Shown here piece by piece: positions 17,656-25,720 of a stretch of DNA of 64,000 nt (positions are counted from its first letter, which is position 1; each line of letters begins with the position of its first letter). The notes below the pieces were generated by a model. The model worked only from the letters and a program-made list of their open reading frames with translations, was not told the origin of the DNA and did not search any database. The translations under genes were made by a program, and so were the position numbers. The stretch covers positions 434,001 through 498,000 of the forward strand of contig NZ_PCOZ01000001.1 of NCBI RefSeq assembly GCF_002979555.1, in the 5' to 3' direction. This stretch comes from Pseudomonas sp. MYb60. Its GTDB lineage: Bacteria > Pseudomonadota > Gammaproteobacteria > Pseudomonadales > Pseudomonadaceae.

Positions 17656-18438
17656 ATGAGCGAACAACCAGCGGCCAGCCGCATCCAGGTCGAGGCTTTG
17701 GGCGACGGTTTCGAAGGCCGCGCCGAGCAGTGGGCTCAGGTGCTTGGCTTGCCATTGCAGCTGGCCGATGCGGAATTTTCCCTGCAAGTGGGCGAGCATG
17801 GCCTGCAGCTGCAACAGCTCGGGCCTGACGCGCCGGGGCCGGTGCGGGTGGACTTCGTCGAGGGCGGCGCAGCGCATCGACGTCTCTACGGCGGTGGCAG
17901 CGGGCAGATGATCGCCAAGGCTGTCGGCATCGCCCAAGGCGTGCGCCCGCGTGTGCTGGACGCCACGGCTGGGCTGGGCAAGGACGCCTTCGTTCTGGCC
18001 AGCCTGGGCTGCGAAATGAGCCTGATCGAGCGTCAGCCACTGATCGGCGCTTTGCTCGAGGATGGCCTGGCGCGTGGCGCCGATGACTTCGAAGTGGCAC
18101 CGATCGTGGCGCGCATGACGCTGCTCAAAGGCAACTCCATCGACGTGATGCGCAACTGGGAGGGTGAGCCGCCCCAGGTGATCTACCTCGACCCGATGTT
18201 CCCGCACCGTGAGAAAACCGCCTTGGTGAAGAAGGAAATGCGCCTGTTCCGACCACTGGTGGGGGATGATCCGGATGCGCCGGCGCTGCTGGCAGCAGCG
18301 TTGGCCCTGGCCAGCCACCGGGTGGTGGTCAAGCGGCCACGCAAGGCGCCGTGCATTGAGGGGCCCAAACCCAGCCACGCGTTGGACGGCAAGTCCAGCC
18401 GGTATGACATCTATCCGAAGAAGGCGCTCAAGGGCTGA
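17656..18438 (+). CDS. rsmJ: 16S rRNA (guanine-1516-N2) methyltransferase RsmJ
   Basis: A 260-residue SAM-dependent methyltransferase that modifies G1516 of the small-subunit rRNA. The SAM-binding segment is [13 protein letters not shown]; the catalytic loop is YLDPMFPHR, a DPMFP variant of the DPPY-type motif seen in RsmJ. ATG 17656 is preferred to the TTG one codon upstream. It ends in [13 protein letters not shown]-type element follows. Confidence 0.92.
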   Translation: MSEQPAASRIQVEALGDGFEGRAEQWAQVLGLPLQLADAEFSLQVGEHGLQLQQLGPDAPGPVRVDFVEGGAAHRRLYGGGSGQMIAKAVGIAQGVRPRVLDATAGLGKDAFVLASLGCEMSLIERQPLIGALLEDGLARGADDFEVAPIVARMTLLKGNSIDVMRNWEGEPPQVIYLDPMFPHREKTALVKKEMRLFRPLVGDDPDAPALLAAALALASHRVVVKRPRKAPCIEGPKPSHALDGKSSRYDIYPKKALKG

Positions 18439-18462
18439 AGCTTCATTGGCCTGCAGGGCCTC

Positions 18463-18533
18463 ATCGCAGGCAAGCCGGCTCCCACATTTTGATTGGTGAA
18501 TCGTTCACGTGTGGAAGCTGGCGTGCCTGCGAT
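18463..18533. repeat. REPIN-like inverted pair
   Basis: ATCGCAGGCAAGC...CCCACAT (18463-18487) is mirrored by GTGTGGAAGC...GCCTGCGAT (18509-18533) with a few mismatches. This REP family (core GCCTGCGAT) differs from the GGGGGC type found elsewhere in the window. Confidence 0.7.
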
Positions 18534-18558
18534 GGCGCCAGCCCAGCCATCACCAGGC

Positions 18559-19194
18559 TCAGGCCCGATAAGCGCGCATAAACAACCCCACCACTTCCCG
18601 CACATGCGCCTCGGCGGCGTCTTCGCTCAACGGGCCGCCGCAGCCATACAGCAGGCAGAAATTCGCCGTGCCCTTGAGCAGGCAGAAGAAGTGCTCGGCC
18701 GCTACGAATGGCTTGTCGATACTCAGCACGCCGCTCTGGTCAAGCTTACCCAGCAGGCGCTCCATGCCTTGCAGCATGCGCATGGGCCCAGCCTCGAAGA
18801 AGATCTGTGAGAGTTTCACGTCCTGATTGCCAGTAGTCATCATCAGGCGATGCAGATTCACCGACTCCTCGCTGTTGATCAGGCGGTGGAAGCGTCGCGC
18901 GATATTCAGCAGTACCGTCTCCACCGGCACGCCTTCGGGCAGTTCGAAGTACATCACCGGCAACTGTTCCTCGCACGTGGCAACCACGGCGGCAGTGAAC
19001 AGGGTTTCCTTGTCGGTGAAGTGGCTGTAGACGGTCAGCTTCGACACACCGGCTTCCAGTGCCACCGCGTCCATGCTGGTGCTGGCGTAGCCTTTGCTCA
19101 AGAACAGGATTTTCGCTGCTTCGAGGATAGCCTGGCGTTTTGCCATGTCCTTGGGGCGCCCAGGGCTATTGGTGTTTACAGGATTGTCAGACAT
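18559..19194 (-). CDS. mexL: TetR-family repressor MexL
   Basis: A 211-residue TetR regulator. The DNA-binding domain covers about residues 15-65: AKRQAILEAAKILFLSKGYA, then MDAVALEAGVSKLTVYSHF. The C-terminal ligand domain contains the AefR/MexL-type sequence AAEHFFCLLKGTANF. It is divergent from the mexJK operon, the arrangement of mexL-mexJK in P. aeruginosa, where MexL represses the pump. The 93-bp gap holds nested palindromes suited as operators for both genes. The start is ATG 19194. Confidence 0.82.
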   Translation of the reverse strand: MSDNPVNTNSPGRPKDMAKRQAILEAAKILFLSKGYASTSMDAVALEAGVSKLTVYSHFTDKETLFTAAVVATCEEQLPVMYFELPEGVPVETVLLNIARRFHRLINSEESVNLHRLMMTTGNQDVKLSQIFFEAGPMRMLQGMERLLGKLDQSGVLSIDKPFVAAEHFFCLLKGTANFCLLYGCGGPLSEDAAEAHVREVVGLFMRAYRA

Positions 19195-19205
19195 TTTCAC
19201 CTTTA

Positions 19206-19250
19206 ATACTGGACTGGTGAGTTTGGTATTAATAACATACCGGCCAGTAT
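19206..19250. promoter_or_regulatory. Nested palindromic operator between mexL and mexJ
   Basis: An outer inverted pair ATACTGG (19206-19212) / CCAGTAT (19244-19250) encloses an inner pair GGTAT (19225-19229) / ATACC (19237-19241) around an AT-rich centre. The position between the divergent starts, near both ATGs, fits binding of two MexL dimers that block both promoters. Confidence 0.65.
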
Positions 19251-19287
19251 AATTATTCCTAGCTTCATTAGCGAAAGGTCCTTCAGC

Positions 19288-20388
19288 ATGCGCAGCACTT
19301 TCCTGCCCTTTGCCTTGCCTGTCAGCCTGGTCGTGCTCTTGTCTGCCTGCGGGCATGAAGAAGCAGCCCAGACCACCGTCCGACCGGCGATGGTAGTGCA
19401 GCCGCAGCCTTCGGCGCAGTCGACGGACAGTTACCCTGGTGAAGTGCGTGCCCGTTTCGAGCCGGACCTGGCCTTTCGCATAGGCGGCAAAGTCAGCAAG
19501 CGTCTGGTGGAGGAGGGCCAGCGGGTCAAGGCCAACCAGCCCCTCGCCGAACTGGACCCCCAGGACGTGCGCCTGCAATTGGAAGCCACCCGCGCCCAGG
19601 TCGCCGCCGCCGAGGCCAACCTGAGCCTGGTGCGTGCCGAGCGGGATCGCTACAAGACCCTGATGGACCGTCAGATGGTCAGCCGGTCCCAGTACGACAA
19701 TTCCGAAAACCTCTACCGATCCGGTGAAGCGCGCCTCAAGCAGATCAAGGCCGAATTCGACGTGGCCAGCAATCAGGCCGGCTACGCGGTGCTGCGCGCC
19801 CCACAGGACGGGGTGGTGGCCAAGCGTGCGGTGGAAGTCGGGCAAGTGGTGTCTGCCGGCCAGACCGTGTTTACCCTGGCCACTGATGGCGAGCGCGAAG
19901 TGCTGATCAGCCTGCCCGAACAAGGCTTTGGCCGCTTCAAGCTCGGCCAGCCGGTGGCGGTGGAACTCTGGAGCCAGCCGGACCAGCGCTTTGCCGGGCG
20001 TATTCGTGAACTGTCTCCAGCGGCCGATCCCAAGTCGCGCACCTTCGCCGCGCGCGTGGCGTTTACCGGTGGCAAGGTCCCGGCGGAGCTGGGCCAGAGC
20101 GCGCGGGTGTTCATCCAGACCGAGGGCGTGATTCCCCTCTCGGTGCCGCTGTCGGCCCTGAGTGCAGAGAACGGCGCGTCTTACGTCTGGCGTGTCGAGC
20201 CAGACAATACCCTCAAGCGTATCCCGGTGCGGATCGGCGCCTTCGGTGAAAAGAGCGTGCCGGTGCTGGAAGGCCTGGCCCCCACGGACTGGGTGATTGC
20301 CGCCGGCGTGCATGTGCTTCACGAGGGCCAGCAAGTGCGCCCGGTGGACCGCGACAACCGTGTGGTGGATCTGGCGGCCAAGGAGTAA
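19288..20388 (+). CDS. mexJ: RND efflux periplasmic adaptor MexJ
   Basis: A 366-residue membrane-fusion lipoprotein with lipobox LLSAC (Cys21). It has the usual order of lipoyl half-motifs (AFRIGGKVSKRLVEEGQRVK and LRAPQDGVVAKRAVEVGQVV), an intervening alpha-hairpin (about residues 85-150) and beta-barrel/membrane-proximal domains. It links the inner-membrane pump to an outer-membrane channel. mexK begins five bases after its stop. No outer-membrane channel gene is nearby; in P. aeruginosa MexJK borrows OprM or OpmH. Confidence 0.85.
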   Translation: MRSTFLPFALPVSLVVLLSACGHEEAAQTTVRPAMVVQPQPSAQSTDSYPGEVRARFEPDLAFRIGGKVSKRLVEEGQRVKANQPLAELDPQDVRLQLEATRAQVAAAEANLSLVRAERDRYKTLMDRQMVSRSQYDNSENLYRSGEARLKQIKAEFDVASNQAGYAVLRAPQDGVVAKRAVEVGQVVSAGQTVFTLATDGEREVLISLPEQGFGRFKLGQPVAVELWSQPDQRFAGRIRELSPAADPKSRTFAARVAFTGGKVPAELGQSARVFIQTEGVIPLSVPLSALSAENGASYVWRVEPDNTLKRIPVRIGAFGEKSVPVLEGLAPTDWVIAAGVHVLHEGQQVRPVDRDNRVVDLAAKE

Positions 20389-20393
20389 TCCCG

Positions 20394-23300
20394 ATGGGTT
20401 TCAATCTTTCCGAATGGGCGCTGCGTAATCGCCAGATCGTACTGTTCCTGATGATCCTGCTGGCGGTGGTCGGCACCTTGTCCTACACCAAGTTGGGACA
20501 AAGCGAAGACCCGCCGTTCACCTTCAAGGCCATGGTGATCAAGACCAATTGGCCCGGCGCCACGGCCCAGGAAGTCTCGCGCCAGGTGACCGAGCGCATC
20601 GAGAAGAAGCTCATGGAGACCGGCGACTACGAGCGCATTGTCTCGTTCTCGCGCCCCGGCGAGTCCCAGGTCACCTTCATGGCCCGCGATGCCATGCATT
20701 CGGCGCAGATTCCCGAGCTGTGGTACCAGGTGCGCAAGAAGATCGGCGACATTCGCCAGACCTTGCCACCGGATATCCAGGGGCCGTTTTTCAACGATGA
20801 ATTCGGCACCACCTTCGGCAATATCTATGCACTCACCGGTGATGGCTTCGATTACGCGGTGCTCAAGGACTACGCCGACCGCATCCAGATTCAACTGCAG
20901 CGGGTGGCGGATGTCGGCAAGGTCGAGTTGCTCGGCCTGCAGGACGAGAAGATCTGGATCGAACTGTCCAACCTCAAGCTGGCCACCCTCGGTTTGCCGT
21001 TGGCGGCGGTGCAACAGGCGTTGCAGGAGCAGAACGCGGTATCCACCGCCGGCTTCTTCGAAACCCCGAGCGAGCGTGTGCAACTGCGGGTGTCGGGCAA
21101 CTTCAAGACCGTGGAAGCAATCCGCAGTTTCCCGATTCGGGTGGGGGATCGCACCTTCCGTATCGGCGACGTGGCCGACATTCATCGCGGCTTCAATGAC
21201 CCGCCTGCACCGCGCATGCGCTTCATGGGCGAAGACGCCATCGGCCTGGCCGTGGCCATGCGCGACGGCGGCGACATCCTGGTGCTGGGCAAGGCCCTGG
21301 AGGGCGAATTCGCACGTTTGCAGAAGAACCTTCCCGCCGGCATGGAACTGCGCAAGGTGTCAGACCAACCCGCCGCGGTAAAAACCAGCGTCGGCGAATT
21401 CGTACAGGTATTGGCCGAGGCGCTGGCCATCGTGTTGCTGGTGAGTTTCTTCTCCCTCGGCGTGCGCACCGGCATGGTGGTGGCCCTGGCGATCCCGCTG
21501 GTGTTGGCGATGACCTTCGCGAGCATGTACTACCTCGGCATCGGGCTGCACAAGATTTCGCTCGGCGCACTGGTGCTGGCACTGGGCCTGTTGGTGGACG
21601 ACGCGATCATCGCCGTGGAAATGATGGCGATCAAGATGGAGCAGGGCTACGACCGGCTCAAGGCCGCCAGTTTTGCCTGGACCAGCACTGCGTTTCCGAT
21701 GCTCACCGGTACGCTGATCACCGCAGCCGGTTTCCTGCCGATTGCCACTGCGCAATCGAGCACCGGTGAATACACCCGCTCGATCTTCCAGGTCGTCACC
21801 ATTGCCTTGCTGGCCTCGTGGGTCGCCGCGGTGGTGTTCGTGCCGTACCTGGGGGAAAAGCTCCTGCCGGACCTGGCGAAGATTCACGCGACCAAACACG
21901 GCACTGATGGCCCAGATCCCTACGGCACACCCTTCTATCAGCGTGTCAGGCGCGTGGTGGAATGGTGCGTGCGTCGGCGCAAAACCGTGATCGTGCTGAC
22001 GCTGCTGCTGTTCATCGGCTCGGTGGCGCTGTTCCGCTTCGTACCGCAACAGTTCTTCCCTGCCTCGGGCCGCCTGGAACTGATGGTCGACCTGAAGCTG
22101 GCCGAGGGGGCGTCCCTGAGCAACACCGCCGAGCAGGTCAAGCGCCTCGAAGGATTGCTCAAGGCGCACGCCGGCATCGACAACTACGTCGCCTATGTGG
22201 GCACGGGCTCGCCGCGTTTCTACCTGCCTCTGGACCAACAACTCCCGGCGGCAAGCTTTGCGCAGTTTGTGGTGCTGGCCAAGTCCATTGAAGAGCGCGA
22301 AAGCCTGCGCACCTGGCTGATCGAAACCCTCAACGAACAATTCCCCGCCCTGCGCTCGCGGGTCACCCGCCTGGAAAACGGCCCGCCCGTGGGCTACCCG
22401 GTGCAGTTTCGCGTGACCGGTGAACACATCGAAGAAGTCCGCGCGCTGGCGCGGAAAGTGGCGACCAAGGTTCGCGAAAATCCCCACGTAGTCAACGTGC
22501 ACCTGGACTGGGAAGAACCGAGCAAGATCGTCTATCTGAACATCGACCAGGACCGCGCCCGCGCCCTTGGCGTCAGCACCGCGAACCTGTCGAAATTCCT
22601 GCAGAGTTCGTTGACTGGCTCCAGCGTCAGCCAGTACCGCGAGGACAACGAATTGATCGAGATCCTCCTGCGCGGCACCGTGCATGAACGTACCGAACTG
22701 TCGCTGCTGCCTAGCCTGGCAGTGCCCACCGACAATGGTAAAAGCGTGGCGCTGTCGCAGATCGCCACCCTCGAATACGGTTTTGAGGAAGGTATCATCT
22801 GGCACCGCAACCGCCTGCCGACGGTGACCATCCGCGCCGACATCTACGGCAAGGACCAGCCGGCGACGCTGGTCCAGCAGATCCAGCCGACCCTCGCCGA
22901 CGTGCGCGCCGAACTGCCGGACGGTTACTTGCTGGAGGTGGGCGGCACGGTGGAGGACTCCGCCCGTGGCCAGAATTCGGTCAAGGCCGGCGTACCGCTG
23001 TTCATCGTGGTGGTGCTGACCTTGCTGATGCTGCAATTGCGCAGTTTCTCGCGCACGGCGATGGTATTTCTCACCGCGCCACTTGGACTGATCGGCGTGA
23101 CCCTGTTCCTGCTGGTATTCCGCCAGCCGTTCGGTTTTGTGGCGATGCTTGGCACCATCGCGCTGTCGGGGATGATCATGCGTAACTCGGTGATCCTGGT
23201 GGACCAGATCGAGCAGGACATCAAGGCCGGCCTGGCACCATGGCAGGCGATCATCGAAGCCACCGTCCGACGCTTCCGGCCGATTGTCCTTACAGCTCTC

Positions 23301-23459
23301 GCCGCCGTATTGGCAATGATCCCGCTGTCACGCAGCGTGTTCTTCGGTCCCATGGCCGTGGCGATCATGGGTGGGTTGATTGTGGCGACGGCGTTGACTT
23401 TATTGTTCCTGCCAGCCCTGTATGCTGCGTGGTTCCGAGTGAGGAAGGACGTCGCTTAA
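20394..23459 (+). CDS. mexK: RND efflux transporter MexK
   Basis: A 1021-residue proton-driven inner-membrane exporter with the RND layout: TM1 at about residues 13-30 (IVLFLMILLAVVGTL), a large periplasmic loop, TM2-6, a second loop and TM8-12. The proton-relay aspartates are Asp402-Asp403 in LLVDDAII of TM4. GMIMRNSVILVDQIEQD near the C-terminus is the repeat-related family signature. It forms the pump with MexJ; the P. aeruginosa homologue exports triclosan and erythromycin. Substrates here are unknown. Confidence 0.87.
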   Translation: MGFNLSEWALRNRQIVLFLMILLAVVGTLSYTKLGQSEDPPFTFKAMVIKTNWPGATAQEVSRQVTERIEKKLMETGDYERIVSFSRPGESQVTFMARDAMHSAQIPELWYQVRKKIGDIRQTLPPDIQGPFFNDEFGTTFGNIYALTGDGFDYAVLKDYADRIQIQLQRVADVGKVELLGLQDEKIWIELSNLKLATLGLPLAAVQQALQEQNAVSTAGFFETPSERVQLRVSGNFKTVEAIRSFPIRVGDRTFRIGDVADIHRGFNDPPAPRMRFMGEDAIGLAVAMRDGGDILVLGKALEGEFARLQKNLPAGMELRKVSDQPAAVKTSVGEFVQVLAEALAIVLLVSFFSLGVRTGMVVALAIPLVLAMTFASMYYLGIGLHKISLGALVLALGLLVDDAIIAVEMMAIKMEQGYDRLKAASFAWTSTAFPMLTGTLITAAGFLPIATAQSSTGEYTRSIFQVVTIALLASWVAAVVFVPYLGEKLLPDLAKIHATKHGTDGPDPYGTPFYQRVRRVVEWCVRRRKTVIVLTLLLFIGSVALFRFVPQQFFPASGRLELMVDLKLAEGASLSNTAEQVKRLEGLLKAHAGIDNYVAYVGTGSPRFYLPLDQQLPAASFAQFVVLAKSIEERESLRTWLIETLNEQFPALRSRVTRLENGPPVGYPVQFRVTGEHIEEVRALARKVATKVRENPHVVNVHLDWEEPSKIVYLNIDQDRARALGVSTANLSKFLQSSLTGSSVSQYREDNELIEILLRGTVHERTELSLLPSLAVPTDNGKSVALSQIATLEYGFEEGIIWHRNRLPTVTIRADIYGKDQPATLVQQIQPTLADVRAELPDGYLLEVGGTVEDSARGQNSVKAGVPLFIVVVLTLLMLQLRSFSRTAMVFLTAPLGLIGVTLFLLVFRQPFGFVAMLGTIALSGMIMRNSVILVDQIEQDIKAGLAPWQAIIEATVRRFRPIVLTALAAVLAMIPLSRSVFFGPMAVAIMGGLIVATALTLLFLPALYAAWFRVRKDVA

Positions 23460-23461
23460 TC

Positions 23462-24055
23462 ATGTTTGCCACTGTTTCAGCCCTGCTGTTGCTGCTGCTT
23501 GCCCCCGGCCCGACCAACACCCTGCTGTTCCGCGCCGGGGTGTTGTTCGGTTACCGGGCTTGCTGGACGTTGGCGCTGGTCGAATGCCTGGCGTACCTGG
23601 TACAGGTATCAGCCTGGGGCGTGGCATTGCTGTACCTGGCGGCGTACTCGCCGTGGGCACTGAAGGCGACGCAACTGGCGGCAGCGTGTTACCTGCTGTA
23701 TGTCTCGTATCAGCTCTGGCAGCGCAAGAACAGCGCGACTGATGCGCATGGCGACCGCTTTTCCGGGCTGTATTTTTTCTGGATGACGGTGATGAACCCC
23801 AAGGGTTTATTGATCGTGTCGTTTATCGCGCCGATCAATGCCTTTGCCACGCTGTCAGTTTATGCGGGGTTCATGGCGACGCTGGCGCTGGTGGTAATAC
23901 CGGTGGGTTCGGCCTGGATTGTGCTGGGCAGCCGTTTCGAAGGGCTTCAGAAGGCGTGGCTGACGCCGTTGAAGATCAACCGGGCAACCTCGGTGGCAAT
24001 CGGCTGTTTTGCCACGCTCATGATGGGGCGGCTGGCGGATTCAGTCCTGCACTGA
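23462..24055 (+). CDS. LysE/RhtB-family exporter
   Basis: A 197-residue integral membrane protein with about six hydrophobic segments. The N-terminal LLLAPGPTNTLLF is the LysE-family signature (usually TPGPN). It should export an amino acid or similar metabolite. Its ATG lies two bases after the mexK stop, so it is co-transcribed with the pump and may fall under MexL control. It is shorter in the N-terminal region than many family members but not evidently broken. Confidence 0.82.
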   Translation: MFATVSALLLLLLAPGPTNTLLFRAGVLFGYRACWTLALVECLAYLVQVSAWGVALLYLAAYSPWALKATQLAAACYLLYVSYQLWQRKNSATDAHGDRFSGLYFFWMTVMNPKGLLIVSFIAPINAFATLSVYAGFMATLALVVIPVGSAWIVLGSRFEGLQKAWLTPLKINRATSVAIGCFATLMMGRLADSVLH

Positions 24056-24093
24056 CGGTTTACATACAGATGCAATCGCGTAGCAGGGCGTAG

Positions 24094-24121
24094 GGAACGT
24101 CTGGAATTTTTACTCCACTCA
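24094..24121 (+). promoter_or_regulatory. hrp-box-like promoter with one deviation
   Basis: GGAACG at 24094-24099, a 15-base spacer and CCACTCA at 24115-24121 match GGAACC-N15/16-CCACNNA except for the sixth base. CCACTCA is a common form of the -10 part. The site is intergenic, in the right orientation, 83 bases before the ATG at 24205. Confidence 0.55.
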
Positions 24122-24204
24122 GATTTGCCTGATGGACAGGCGCAGGTCTCGGTATTGCCACACGGCAGGCCGACCTTAATCAAAATCAGTTTAGGGAGTA
24201 ACAG

Positions 24205-24468
24205 ATGTCGATTTTTTCTGCGATTGCAGCATTCAAGGGCGCATTTCTCGGGGCCCTGTTTGGCAATAACTCGCCGTTCAAGGGGCCTGAGGCGATGATG
24301 CCTCAGGTACCTCTGTTTCCGAGCACGCCTGGCTTCGGCCATGCCCAGCCCTTGCGACCCGTTCACGGCCATTCACTGCCGGAACGACCGGGGTACGGCC
24401 ATTCGCACCCCTCTCCGGTGTGCCAGTATCCGATGACCGACCGGCCGGTATTTTTGATGAATCGCTAA
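24205..24468 (+). CDS. 87-aa orphan with three 10-residue repeats
   Basis: No family is recognised. The ATG has an excellent ribosome site (AGGGAG). Residues 1-20 form a hydrophobic, glycine-spaced helix (SAIAAFKGAFLGALFG). Residues 42-71 are three exact-length decapeptide repeats of pattern P-x-[FHY]-G-H-[AS]-x-P-x-[RP], encoded by three 30-bp units from 24328 to 24417. The first acidic residue is Glu29 and residue 3 is Ile, which fits the N-terminal pattern of Pseudomonas type III effectors. An hrp-like box is upstream. A His/Pro/Gly-rich tail might bind metal. Membrane-active peptide or secreted protein are both open. Confidence 0.75.
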   Translation: MSIFSAIAAFKGAFLGALFGNNSPFKGPEAMMPQVPLFPSTPGFGHAQPLRPVHGHSLPERPGYGHSHPSPVCQYPMTDRPVFLMNR

Positions 24469-24487
24469 GAGACTCGCGTAAATGGTA

Positions 24488-24523
24488 CTGCGTCAAAGAC
24501 CTTGGGGGAGGGCTTTGACGCAG
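24488..24523. terminator. Long perfect hairpin between convergent genes
   Basis: CTGCGTCAAAG and CTTTGACGCAG form an 11-bp perfect stem with a 14-base loop, between the 87-aa gene and the convergent DUF4197 gene. There is no clear T-run, so it may act as a bidirectional mRNA-end structure rather than a classical terminator. Confidence 0.65.
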
Positions 24524-24537
24524 CGATCAGAGGGGGT

Positions 24538-25227
24538 TTACAGCGCGCCAAATACCTTCTTCGCCAGGCTGGTGGCCGCGGCCGCCGGGTTCTTGCGGAT
24601 GGTTTCTTCCTGTTGGGCAATCATCTTGAACAGGCCGTCCAGCGCCTGCTCGGTCACGTAGTTTTCCACGTTCGCGCTCTTGGCATCCACCGCGCCAAAG
24701 GCTGCGGCCTTGCCGGCCAGAGCGTTGTACTGCTGAGCGACGCCGACCTTGTCGGTGGCGGCTTTGACGATGGGCAGGAATTTGGCGCGGATCTGCTCAC
24801 GGCTGCTTTTATTCAGGTACTGGGTAGCCGAATCCTGGCCGCCGCTGAGGATGCCCTTGGCGTCGGTCACGCTCATGTTCTTGACCGCATTGACCAGGAT
24901 CGGCTGGGCCTGCGTCACGGCGGTTTCAGCCGCTTTGTTCATGCTGGTTTCCAATTGCTCGACCTGGTCACCCATACCGAACATCTTTAGCTTGTCGGCG
25001 ACTTTGCCGAGCTTGCCGGGCAGGCCGATCTTCACCTCAGGGTTGTTGCTGAAACCACCGGGTACGCCCAGCTGTTTCACGGCGATCTGTGCGCCCTGGG
25101 TCAGCGCGTCCTTGAGGCCGCCGCTGGCGTCACCCTGGGACAGGCTGCCCAAGTCCAGCGCCATTGCGTTGGCGCCCAGCAGCAGGCCGGCACACAGGGC
25201 GGTAAAACGAAGGGAGTTACGGAGCAT
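24538..25227 (-). CDS. DUF4197 secreted protein
   Basis: A 229-residue protein with a clear signal peptide (LRFTALCAGLLLGANAMA, cleavage near ALA/LDL). The mature part is the DUF4197 domain: LSQGDASGGLKDALTQGAQ, IGLPGKL, QYLN-rich, YNALAGKA, then VTEQALDGLFKMIAQQEETIRKNP and the end SLAKKVFGAL. It is periplasmic with unknown function. The start is ATG 25227 with a GGAAG-type ribosome site upstream. It lies 40 bases downstream of the YbaY-like gene, so the two probably form an operon. Confidence 0.86.
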   Translation of the reverse strand: MLRNSLRFTALCAGLLLGANAMALDLGSLSQGDASGGLKDALTQGAQIAVKQLGVPGGFSNNPEVKIGLPGKLGKVADKLKMFGMGDQVEQLETSMNKAAETAVTQAQPILVNAVKNMSVTDAKGILSGGQDSATQYLNKSSREQIRAKFLPIVKAATDKVGVAQQYNALAGKAAAFGAVDAKSANVENYVTEQALDGLFKMIAQQEETIRKNPAAAATSLAKKVFGAL

Positions 25228-25267
25228 GGGCGCTTCCTTTTTGATCTGGCTTATGTTCTGGAGACTA

Positions 25268-25669
25268 TCAGTGTGCGACAGCATCAACCCGCAGGCGCAA
25301 GGGTTGCGGGTCCTGGCCGTTGAGCTGCACCGTGTGCCGCTCGGTGGTGATAAACAGTAGCTTGCCATCCAGCTCGATGCGAGCGCTGACCGAATAGCTG
25401 TGGCCAGGCTTGATCTGGGCCGGGTCGTAGCTCAAGTGGAACGGCAGCGGCACCTGGCCTTTGACCGGGCCTTTCTGTTCGGCGAGGGTCACCGCCGGTG
25501 CATCGGCCAGGGACACATCCTGCAGGCTGACGCTCAGGGTAGCGGTCGGTGGCAGGGCAATGCGTTGCAGGTAGAACACCTCGCCATCGAGGCTGGCCTT
25601 GGGTGCGGGCGTCATGGACTGGCAGGCTCCGAGCAGGGCAGTGAGGCCCAGGAGGATGATCTTTTTCAT
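25268..25669 (-). CDS. YbaY-type lipoprotein
   Basis: A 133-residue lipoprotein (LLGACQ lipobox, Cys16). The beta-sandwich domain is of the YbaY/YscW-like type: GEVFYLQRIALPPTATLSV, LAEQKGPVKGQVPLPFHLSYDP, YSVSARIELDGKLLFIT. These proteins sit in the outer membrane, and some homologues assist secretion-system assembly. ATG 25669 is preceded by GGAGCTGC. It is upstream of the DUF4197 gene on the same strand and downstream of plsB. Confidence 0.82.
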   Translation of the reverse strand: MKKIILLGLTALLGACQSMTPAPKASLDGEVFYLQRIALPPTATLSVSLQDVSLADAPAVTLAEQKGPVKGQVPLPFHLSYDPAQIKPGHSYSVSARIELDGKLLFITTERHTVQLNGQDPQPLRLRVDAVAH

Positions 25670-25720
25670 GGTGCAGCTCCTTGTCAACGGCGCCGGAAAC
25701 CGACCGGCGCCTTATTCAAT

